Notes under the pieces: generated by a model | The model's database searches: none | Seen by the model: only the letters and a program-made list of their open reading frames with translations | What the model was told of the DNA's origin: nothing | Program-made: the position numbers and the translations under genes | Origin: an uncultured Bacteroides sp. | GTDB taxonomy: Bacteria > Bacteroidota > Bacteroidia > Bacteroidales > Bacteroidaceae | NCBI GenBank assembly: GCA_947074235.1 | Contig: CAMTOV010000008.1 | Coordinates: forward strand, 1 to 39,810 | Direction: 5' to 3' | Length of the DNA stretch: 39,810 bases | Shown here: piece after piece, positions 33,193-39,810 of the stretch | How positions within the stretch are numbered: position 1 is the stretch's first letter | Layout of the letters: each line of letters opens with the position of its first letter

Positions 33193-34065
33193 ATGAGTTT
33201 GAAAATTGTTGTTTTGGCAAAACAAGTACCCGATACGCGCAACGTGGGGAAAGATGCCATGAAAGCCGACGGCACTGTAAACCGTGCTGCACTTCCCGCG
33301 ATCTTCAATCCTGAAGATTTGAATGCTCTGGAACAAGCTTTACGATTGAAAGATGAACATCCTGGTTCTACAGTTACTATCCTAACTATGGGCCCTGGTC
33401 GTGCTGCTGATATTATTCGCGAAGGTCTTTTCCGTGGCGCTGATAATGGATATTTATTGACCGACCGTGCTTTTGCAGGAGCTGATACATTGGCTACTTC
33501 ATACGCACTGGCTACTGCTATCAAGAAAATTGGTGACGTAGATGTTATCATTGGTGGCCGTCAAGCGATTGATGGTGATACTGCACAAGTAGGCCCACAG
33601 GTTGCTGAGAAGTTAGGAATGACTCAGATTACATACGCTGAAGAGATTTTGAAAATAGAAGATGGACAAATCACTGTAAAACGTCACATTGATGGTGGTG
33701 TAGAGACAGTAGTTGGCCCACTTCCTTTGGTTATTACGGTGACTGGTTCGGCCGATCCTTGTCGTCCTCGCAATGCTAAGTTGGTGCAAAAGTACAAACA
33801 TGCTAAAACGGTGACTGAAAAACAAGCAGGCGACCTTGATTATACAGATATGTATGACACACGTGAATATTTGAACTTAGCAGAATGGAGTGTAGCCGAT
33901 GTAAACGGTGACTTAGCTCAATGTGGATTGAGTGGCTCGCCTACTAAGGTAAAGGCTATCCAAAACATCGTATTCCAAGCGAAAGAGAGCAAAACTCTTA
34001 CCGGTAGCGATCGTGATGTAGAAGATTTGATTGTTGAACTGTTAGCTAACCACACTATTGGCTAA
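33193..34065 (+). CDS. etfB: electron transfer flavoprotein subunit beta
   Basis: 290 residues, slightly longer than the usual 250-260. LKIVVLAKQVPDTRNVGKDAM is the typical N-terminus. NPEDLNALEQALRLKDEHPGSTVTILTMGPGRA, GAFAGADTLATSYALATA-type sequence and DVIIGGRQAIDGDTAQVGPQVAEKLG are the family core that binds AMP or a second FAD in bifurcating forms. It pairs with EtfA to carry electrons from the acyl-CoA dehydrogenase at the end of this operon. The next gene starts 18 bases later. Confidence 0.96.
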   Translation: MSLKIVVLAKQVPDTRNVGKDAMKADGTVNRAALPAIFNPEDLNALEQALRLKDEHPGSTVTILTMGPGRAADIIREGLFRGADNGYLLTDRAFAGADTLATSYALATAIKKIGDVDVIIGGRQAIDGDTAQVGPQVAEKLGMTQITYAEEILKIEDGQITVKRHIDGGVETVVGPLPLVITVTGSADPCRPRNAKLVQKYKHAKTVTEKQAGDLDYTDMYDTREYLNLAEWSVADVNGDLAQCGLSGSPTKVKAIQNIVFQAKESKTLTGSDRDVEDLIVELLANHTIG

Positions 34066-34083
34066 AAATACTCGATAAGCACT

Positions 34084-35103
34084 ATGAATAACTTATTTGT
34101 ATATTGCGAAATAGAAGACGGAAACGTATTGGACGTAAGCCTAGAACTTCTAACTAAAGGACGCTCATTGGCCAATCAGCTAAACTGCCAACTCGAAGCA
34201 GTGGTAGCAGGTAGCGGTTTGAATGGTATTGAGAAACAAGTATTACCATACGGAGTAGACAAATTACATCTTTTTGATGCAGAAGGTCTTTATCCTTATA
34301 CTTCATTGCCTCACACTTCTATCTTGGTAAATCTATTTAAAGAGGAGAAACCACAAATCTGCTTGATGGGTGCAACCGTAATTGGTCGCGACTTAGGCCC
34401 ACGTGTTTCTTCGGCTTTGACTAGCGGTTTGACAGCCGACTGTACTTCACTAGAGATTGGAGACCACGAAGATAAAAAAGAAGGTAAAACATACAAAGAC
34501 CTGCTTTATCAAATCCGCCCTGCCTTTGGTGGAAACATTGTGGCAACAATTATCAACCCCGAACATCGCCCACAGATGGCAACCGTTCGCGAAGGGGTAA
34601 TGAAAAAAGAGATTCTTGATGTAAATTATAAAGGTGAAGTAGTTTCTCACGATGTGAAGAAATATGTAGCCGATACAGACTTTATCGTGAAAGTGATAGA
34701 GCGCCATGTAGAAAAAGCCAAAAATAATTTGAAAGGCTCGCCTATCATTGTAGCCGGTGGCTATGGTGTGGGTTCTAAAGAGAACTTCAACTTACTATTT
34801 GACTTAGCTAAGGTATTGAATGCAGAGGTAGGCGCAAGCCGTGCAGCTGTAGATGCCGGATATGCTGACCACGACAGACAAATTGGTCAGACAGGTGTAA
34901 CTGTTCGTCCTAAATTATATATCGCTTGCGGTATATCAGGACAAATTCAGCACATTGCCGGTATGCAAGAGAGTGGTATCATCATCTCGGTAAACAGCGA
35001 TCCGGATGCACCCATCAATCAAATTGCCGATTATGTAATTAACGGCTCTATTGAAGAGGTTGTACCTAAGATGATTAAGTATTATAAAGCAAATAGTAAG
35101 TAA
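34084..35103 (+). CDS. etfA: electron transfer flavoprotein subunit alpha
   Basis: 339 residues. The C-terminal FAD domain is clear: GGYGVGSKENFNLLFDLAKVLNAEVGASRAAVDAGY, then QIGQTGVTVRPKLYIACGISGQIQHIAGM and INSDPDAPI-type sequence (VNSDPDAPINQIADY). The N-terminal domain packs against EtfB. It is second gene of the operon. It and EtfB pass electrons between the acyl-CoA dehydrogenase and a carrier, or the reverse for anaerobic reduction of unsaturated acyl-CoA. Confidence 0.96.
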   Translation: MNNLFVYCEIEDGNVLDVSLELLTKGRSLANQLNCQLEAVVAGSGLNGIEKQVLPYGVDKLHLFDAEGLYPYTSLPHTSILVNLFKEEKPQICLMGATVIGRDLGPRVSSALTSGLTADCTSLEIGDHEDKKEGKTYKDLLYQIRPAFGGNIVATIINPEHRPQMATVREGVMKKEILDVNYKGEVVSHDVKKYVADTDFIVKVIERHVEKAKNNLKGSPIIVAGGYGVGSKENFNLLFDLAKVLNAEVGASRAAVDAGYADHDRQIGQTGVTVRPKLYIACGISGQIQHIAGMQESGIIISVNSDPDAPINQIADYVINGSIEEVVPKMIKYYKANSK

Positions 35104-35123
35104 ATTAATCGACTAAGGTAATT

Positions 35124-35942
35124 ATGAAAAGATCTCTATTGCTACTTCTTGGTATAGCCATGAGTTTTGCTGCACAAGCAGACAATAACACGAAAATATG
35201 GCTAGACAGCAAAGGTAAAATCATCAACGATTCTACCAAAGCTTCAAGATATGCAATCGTTTTTGAAGAGACTCCTCTACTTAAAGTCAACCTATATAGA
35301 CCTAATGGTCAGCTTACGGAGACTTGTCAATATGTGAGCTTCAACAAAGAGCAACGCATACGTCAAGGTGAAAGAAGAGTATACTACCGCAATGGTTCAG
35401 ATAGTTTGATTGTAAACTACAGTAATAATAAGCGTATTGGCGAATGTTCAGTCTTCTATGCAGATGGAGCAAAGCACTCTATACGCAACTTCAAGGACAA
35501 CAAACTAGAAGGTAGTTTCATTCAATATTATCCTAATGGCAGTGTTCGTCGTGAAGAGTTTTATTCCAATGGCCAATGCAAAAGTGGTAAGTTATACGAC
35601 ATAGAAGGAGCAGAACTACCTCATCAACCTTACGAGCGCCCTGCCTATTTTAAGGGAGGTACAAAGCATTTTATGCAATTGGTGAGAGATAATATCCGCT
35701 ACACTTCACAACAGGCAGCGAATGGAGAAGAGGGAAGAATAGTTCTCTCCTTCACCATCCAGACCGACGGCAGTATGACTGATCTTAGCATAAGAGAATC
35801 TAAGAATGAAACCCTGAGCGAAGAAGCTTTAAAGGGCTTGACAAAGGTAGCAAAGAAGTACAAGTGGGCTCCCTACTTTATGGATGGGGAATTCAAAAAG
35901 ACTACGATGTATCTACCGATCAATTTTACATTACCTTATTAA
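35124..35942 (+). CDS. TonB-like C-terminal domain protein with MORN-like repeats, exported
   Basis: 272 residues with a signal peptide (MKRSLLLLLGIAMSFAAQA). Residues about 70-165 hold MORN/YwqK-type repeats (RIGECSVFYADGAKHSIRNF, KLEGSFIQYYPNGSVRREEF). Residues about 180-272 resemble the TonB C-terminal fold (GRIVLSFTIQTDGSMTDLSIRES, then MYLPINFTLPY). There is no N-terminal membrane helix or Pro-rich stretch of a classical TonB, only a signal peptide. It sits 20 bases after etfA and 12 bases before the acyl-CoA dehydrogenase, so it is co-transcribed with two cytoplasmic enzymes despite being exported. Function unknown. Confidence 0.8.
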   Translation: MKRSLLLLLGIAMSFAAQADNNTKIWLDSKGKIINDSTKASRYAIVFEETPLLKVNLYRPNGQLTETCQYVSFNKEQRIRQGERRVYYRNGSDSLIVNYSNNKRIGECSVFYADGAKHSIRNFKDNKLEGSFIQYYPNGSVRREEFYSNGQCKSGKLYDIEGAELPHQPYERPAYFKGGTKHFMQLVRDNIRYTSQQAANGEEGRIVLSFTIQTDGSMTDLSIRESKNETLSEEALKGLTKVAKKYKWAPYFMDGEFKKTTMYLPINFTLPY

Positions 35943-35954
35943 AAAGAAAATATT

Positions 35955-37661
35955 ATGGCAAATTTTTATACAGACACTCCGGAACTCAAGCATCATTTGA
36001 GTCATCCGTTGATGAAGAGAATTGTTGAATTGAAAGAACGCAACTATGCGGACAAAGATAAATTTGACTATGCACCTGTAGACTTTGAGGATGCAATGGA
36101 TAGTTACGACAAAGTATTGGAGATTGTTGGTGAAATCTGTGGTGATATCATCGCTCCCAATGCAGAGGGTGTAGACCACGACGGTCCTGTTTGTGCCAAC
36201 GGTCGTGTGACATATGCACCGGGTACTGCCGAAAACCTAGAGGCTTGTCGCAAGGCAGGCTTGATGGGTATGGCTATGCCTCGCCGCTACGGTGGTTTGA
36301 ACTTCCCTATCACTCCATATATTATGGCAGCCGATATCGTAAGCCGTAGTGATGCCGGTTTTGAAAACCTTTGGGGATTGCAAGACTGTGCAGAAACTAT
36401 CTATGAGTTTGCTGACGAAGATCAAAAACAACGTTTCATCACTCGTGTATGCGAAGGCGAAACCATGTCTATGGACTTAACTGAGCCGGATGCGGGTTCT
36501 GACCTACAAGCAGTGATGTTGAAAGCTACTTATAGCGAAGCGGATAAATGTTGGTACTTGAATGGTGTGAAGCGTTTCATCACCAATGGTGACTCTGACA
36601 TCCACTTGGTGTTGGCTCGTTCGGAAGAGGGAACAAAAGATGGTCGCGGACTATCTATGTTTATCTACGACAAGCGCAATGGTGGTGTGGATGTGCGCCG
36701 CATTGAAAACAAAATGGGTATCAAAGGCTCTCCTACTTGCGAGTTGACTTACAAGAATGCAAAAGCTGAACTTTGTGGTGACCGCAAACTGGGTTTGATT
36801 AAATATGTAATGGCATTGATGAATGGTGCTCGTTTGGGTATTGCTGCTCAATCGGTAGGTATCTCGCAAGCTGCATACAACGAGGCATTGGCTTATGCTA
36901 AAGACCGCAAGCAGTTTGGTAAGGCGATTATTGAATTCCCTGCTGTAGCTGAAATTCTAGCTTTGATGAAAGCTAAACTAGATGCATCGCGCACATTGCT
37001 TTACGAAACAGCTCGTTTTGTTGATGTTTACAAAGCATTGGACGATATTGCTAAAGAGCGCAAACTGGCTCCAGAGGAACGTATAGAACAAAAACGTTTT
37101 GCTAAATTGGCTGACGCATTTACTCCACTAGGCAAAGGAATGGGTAGTGAGTTTGCTAACCAAAACACTTACGACTGTATCCAAATTCATGGTGGATCGG
37201 GCTTTATGAAAGATTATGCTTGTGAGCGTATCTATCGCGATGCTCGTATCACATCTATCTATGAGGGTACTACTCAGTTGCAAGTGGTGGCTGCTATCCG
37301 TTATGTAACCAATGGTTCTTACCTAAACATCATCAAAGACTATGAAGCACTAGAGGTATCGCCTGAGATGAGTGTATTGCAAGATCGTTTGAAAACAATG
37401 GCTACTAAGTATTCAGCATGTGTTACTCAAATCACCGAGTTGAAAGACCAAGAAATGCTTGACTTCTGTGCTCGTCGCCTGGTAGAAATGGCTTCTCACC
37501 TTATCATGAGTCACTTGATGCTTCAAGATGCAACTACTAGTCCTGAATTGTTTGAAACATCTGCTCAAGTGTATGTGCGCTATGCAGAAGCTGAAACAGA
37601 AAAGCATTTCAACTTTATTCGCAAATTTGATAAAGACGAATTGGCTTACTATCGCCAATAA
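35955..37661 (+). CDS. acyl-CoA dehydrogenase, long form
   Basis: 568 residues, against about 380 for ordinary family members; the extra length is at both ends. The family motifs are AAETIYEFADEDQ-type substrate helix, MDLTEPDAGSDLQ (the FAD loop), YAKDRKQFGKAIIEFPAV, and IHGGSGFMKDYACERIYRDARITSIYEGTTQLQ, where E437 is the expected catalytic base. The C-terminal 100 residues are helical (QDRLKTMATKYSACVTQITE). It is last gene of the etf operon. Whether it oxidises acyl-CoA or works in the reducing direction with Etf cannot be decided. Confidence 0.93.
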   Translation: MANFYTDTPELKHHLSHPLMKRIVELKERNYADKDKFDYAPVDFEDAMDSYDKVLEIVGEICGDIIAPNAEGVDHDGPVCANGRVTYAPGTAENLEACRKAGLMGMAMPRRYGGLNFPITPYIMAADIVSRSDAGFENLWGLQDCAETIYEFADEDQKQRFITRVCEGETMSMDLTEPDAGSDLQAVMLKATYSEADKCWYLNGVKRFITNGDSDIHLVLARSEEGTKDGRGLSMFIYDKRNGGVDVRRIENKMGIKGSPTCELTYKNAKAELCGDRKLGLIKYVMALMNGARLGIAAQSVGISQAAYNEALAYAKDRKQFGKAIIEFPAVAEILALMKAKLDASRTLLYETARFVDVYKALDDIAKERKLAPEERIEQKRFAKLADAFTPLGKGMGSEFANQNTYDCIQIHGGSGFMKDYACERIYRDARITSIYEGTTQLQVVAAIRYVTNGSYLNIIKDYEALEVSPEMSVLQDRLKTMATKYSACVTQITELKDQEMLDFCARRLVEMASHLIMSHLMLQDATTSPELFETSAQVYVRYAEAETEKHFNFIRKFDKDELAYYRQ

Positions 37662-37683
37662 ACGATATCATTAATAAAGACAA

Positions 37684-37726
37684 AGGCACAAAACCGCAGA
37701 GTAGCTTTCTCTCTGGTTTTGTGCCT
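37684..37726. terminator. terminator between acyl-CoA dehydrogenase and cbpM genes
   Basis: AGGCACAAAACC (37684-37695) and GGTTTTGTGCCT (37715-37726) are perfect 12-base arms with an inner CAGAG/CTCTG helix. T-rich sequence follows on both strands. The flanking genes are convergent. Confidence 0.85.
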
Positions 37727-37756
37727 CATCTTTTATATATATAGTCACTCTTTGTA

Positions 37757-38071
37757 TTATTCCTCCAACTCTTCAAAAGCAAATCGTTCGTAAACATTTA
37801 GTTGGGCGCGCAGCATATTTATCTCATTGCGCATACTTTCCATTTTATCCAGCAGATTATTGATAGCATCAATACCCTCGGGAGTAATGGCAAGTTCATA
37901 ATACATACGAGTGTAACGTTCCAGTTCGGGCAATTGCTCTACAAGAAGATAACGTTCACCTCCTTCTGTTTGGATTTCCACCAAGCCTTCCTCATTCAAC
38001 AAAGCAATAAATGAGGGATCTATATGGCAATTGTGACAATAGTCACTAACTATAATTAAATCGTTTTGCAT
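37757..38071 (-). CDS. cbpM: CbpM-like chaperone modulator
   Basis: 104 residues. The MerR-like N-terminal part (FIALLNEEGLVEIQ, then YLLVEQLPELERYTRMYYEL) and the helical C-terminus (EGIDAINNLLDKMESMRNEINMLRAQL) fit the CbpM family, which binds the J domain of CbpA and inhibits it. The N-terminal CHNCHIDPSFI is extra compared with E. coli CbpM. It is 12 bases downstream of cbpA on the same strand, the order found in E. coli. Confidence 0.85.
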   Translation of the reverse strand: MQNDLIIVSDYCHNCHIDPSFIALLNEEGLVEIQTEGGERYLLVEQLPELERYTRMYYELAITPEGIDAINNLLDKMESMRNEINMLRAQLNVYERFAFEELEE

Positions 38072-38083
38072 ATTCTTGATTCT

Positions 38084-39025
38084 TTACTTATTTAAACTTT
38101 GTATTTTACGCAACAGCTCCTTCTGTTCGTCGGTCAAATTGGTAGGAATACTTACGCTGTAAGTAACAATGAGATTTCCAAACTGTCCATCTTTCTTATA
38201 AACAGGGAACCCTTGACCTTTCAAGCGAGCTTTTGTGCCCGATTGAGTGCCCGGTTTAACTTTCATCTTCACTTTACCTTTCAAAGTATCCACCTCTTTT
38301 TCACCACCCAAAATAGCTGTGTATAGGTCAATCTCAGCATCAACATATAGATTATCACCTACACGTTTAAAGATAGGATCATCAGCAATAACAAAAGTGA
38401 TCAACAAATCGCCCTTTGGTCCGCCATTTACACCTTCACCACCATAACCTTTTAGTTTTATGACTTGTCCATTGGCTACCCCGGCAGGAATAGTGATACG
38501 CACACTCTTGCCATTCACATTCAAAACCTGCTTATGAGTCTCGGCAGCCTCGCGAAGAGAGAGGTGAAGTTCGGCACTTAAATCTTGACCGCGGAAATTT
38601 CCACCGCCGCCACGACTTCTAGAACCACCACCGCCTCGGCCTCCAAACATTTGTTCGAAGAAATCAGAGAATCCACCGCCACCGAAATCGGCACCATCCG
38701 AAGAGTAGTATTCACCACCTCCGCCGCCAAAACCACCGAATCCACCAAAGCCGCCTCCGCCTTGCTGACGGGCTTTCTTTTGGGCTTCAAATTGGTCGGC
38801 ATGCTTCCAGTTTTCACCGTATTCGTCGTACTTCTTACGTTTTTCGGGGTCGCTCAACACTTCGTTTGCTTCGTTTACTTCCTGGAACTTATCCTTAGCA
38901 CTAGCATCATTCGGATTTAAATCGGGATGATGTTTGCGAGCCAATTTGCGATATGCTTTCTTGATATCAGCTTGCGATGCACTTTTATCTACACCAAGAA
39001 CTTTGTAATAATCAATGTAAGCCAT
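38084..39025 (-). CDS. cbpA: DnaJ-class co-chaperone CbpA
   Basis: 313 residues. The J domain (1-70) has the HPD motif at 33-35 (KHHPDLNP). It is followed by a long Gly-rich linker (about 88-145) and the two substrate-binding beta domains ([63 protein letters not shown]). The zinc-finger domain of true DnaJ is absent, so this is the CbpA/type II form. It stimulates DnaK. First gene of a unit with cbpM. Dyad sequences lie in the upstream region (39060-39110), but no known heat-shock operator was recognised. Confidence 0.93.
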   Translation of the reverse strand: MAYIDYYKVLGVDKSASQADIKKAYRKLARKHHPDLNPNDASAKDKFQEVNEANEVLSDPEKRKKYDEYGENWKHADQFEAQKKARQQGGGGFGGFGGFGGGGGEYYSSDGADFGGGGFSDFFEQMFGGRGGGGSRSRGGGGNFRGQDLSAELHLSLREAAETHKQVLNVNGKSVRITIPAGVANGQVIKLKGYGGEGVNGGPKGDLLITFVIADDPIFKRVGDNLYVDAEIDLYTAILGGEKEVDTLKGKVKMKVKPGTQSGTKARLKGQGFPVYKKDGQFGNLIVTYSVSIPTNLTDEQKELLRKIQSLNK

Positions 39026-39220
39026 TTTATTTTATTATTATAATCTTACCTGTTATTGCGATAACTCTTTAGAGCTATCATTGCAATCCTTTTTCGAATT
39101 GCATAATCAGTTATATAATAACAAACAAATGGTATATTATGGTTCACTCTTTAATAAAACTTTATTATTCTGTTTTAAAAAAGAGAGAATAGCAACGAAG
39201 TATAAAGGGAGAGTAAGTTC

Positions 39221-39810
39221 TTATCTTGTACCAAAGTATAAGAAAATCATACCTATCAAAATTAAAGCCAAGTCGATGGCCTTGCTACGTAGGTTCTTTT
39301 CATGGAAAACCATAGCTCCTACTGCAAACGATACGATAACACTGCTGCGACGCACCATAGATACGATAGAAATCATAGAGCCTTCAAAACTGAGAGCATA
39401 GAAGTAGGCAAAATCGGCAGCACAAAGAAAGATAGAGATGAGAATGATGCTCCACTCCCAACGAAAAGGTGTGGTAGATTTACGTTTTGGCCACCAAAGC
39501 AAAGCCAAAATAGGACACATGATAAACACTTGATAAACATTATACCACGATTGCACCAACATGGGGTGTAGTTGTTTCATCAGATACTTATCATACAATC
39601 CACTGATAGCTCCGGTAATAGCTGCCAACACAATAAAAAGAATCCATTTATTATTAGCGAAGTTAATACCTTCTTTCTTGCCCGAACGACTCAGCAAGAA
39701 GAAAGAGAAGATGGCTAGTAGCACCCCTATCCATTGATATAAGTTGAGTCGCTCACCAAATATCAACATGGCACCAACTAGCACCATCACGGGGCGAGTA
39801 GCATTGATAG
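39221..39810 (-). CDS. EamA/DMT family transporter, 5' end cut off
   Basis: The frame continues off the right edge, reading INATRPVMVLVGAMLIFGERLNLYQW, so the GTG at 39790 is not the start. About 196 residues are present. They contain roughly five or six hydrophobic segments, with the MLIFGERLNLYQWIGVLLAIFSFFLL repeat-end of one EamA unit and a second unit from about residue 55 (YDKYLMKQLHPMLVQSWYNV, ISIVSMVRRSSVIVSFAVGAMVFHEKNLRSKAIDLALILIGM). This family exports metabolites. The substrate is unknown. Confidence 0.85.
   Translation of the reverse strand, partial: INATRPVMVLVGAMLIFGERLNLYQWIGVLLAIFSFFLLSRSGKKEGINFANNKWILFIVLAAITGAISGLYDKYLMKQLHPMLVQSWYNVYQVFIMCPILALLWWPKRKSTTPFRWEWSIILISIFLCAADFAYFYALSFEGSMISIVSMVRRSSVIVSFAVGAMVFHEKNLRSKAIDLALILIGMIFLYFGTR

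Noticed and set aside
39081-39401. Plus-strand gene at the right end
   Set aside because: It runs antisense through the EamA transporter and has no family features.
1-39810. Genomic island, phage or transposon
   Set aside because: No integrase, transposase, tRNA-flanked repeat or phage gene was found; most genes are housekeeping or typical of Bacteroides.

Overview
The window looks like a chromosomal segment of a Bacteroides-type member of the Bacteroidales. The signs are AT-rich DNA, promoters with the Bacteroidetes -7 box TAnnTTTG (sometimes with a TTTG or TTG about 19-22 bases upstream), almost no Shine-Dalgarno sequences, and Bacteroidales families such as DUF4861, DUF4270, S9B dipeptidyl peptidase IV and a divergent FabI. 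I infer the genus from gene content. No rRNA, tRNA, insertion sequence, phage or CRISPR locus was seen.

Layout. 1-7220: plant cell-wall polysaccharide genes (cut-off alpha/beta esterase, GH43, small beta-rich secreted protein, DUF4861 protein, GH28 polygalacturonase) around a phosphoglycolate-phosphatase-like gene. Three of the minus-strand genes have their own terminator, and no SusC/SusD pair is in the window. 7500-15900: housekeeping genes fabI, an RsmI-like methyltransferase, a membrane/Nudix-like protein, the coupled pair DPP IV-lipA, rplU-rpmA and serS. 16000-19620: a fused NfnAB/SudBA-type flavoprotein facing panC-panD. 19860-26980: a glycogen metabolism block, with a stand-alone GT5-like half protein and a DUF4270 lipoprotein on the plus strand converging on a GDE-GT4-GH57 operon. 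27270-32620: rhomboid protease, patatin, DUF2141 protein, C1B peptidase and a beta-helical Cthe_2159-like lipoprotein. 33190-37660: an etfB-etfA-TonB/MORN-acyl-CoA dehydrogenase operon. 37750-39810: cbpA-cbpM chaperone genes and a cut-off EamA transporter.

The most interesting material lies between genes. Two loci (1421-1504 and 13603-13665) carry an 18-base imperfect palindrome of the GTTTC...GAAAC type, repeated at 22-base steps. A third locus (32731-32834) carries five copies of ACATGGGGATGT at exactly 23-base steps. Three direct repeats of TTAGGTGGATTAAT type at exact 21-base steps precede the GH43 promoter and look like an activator operator. Other items are a perfect 50-base palindrome between convergent genes, a structured rplU leader, and a 10+10 dyad over the patatin promoter.

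What is read directly is the repeats, motifs and spacings. Families are assigned from remembered signatures without database searches. Roles for the repeats are inference.
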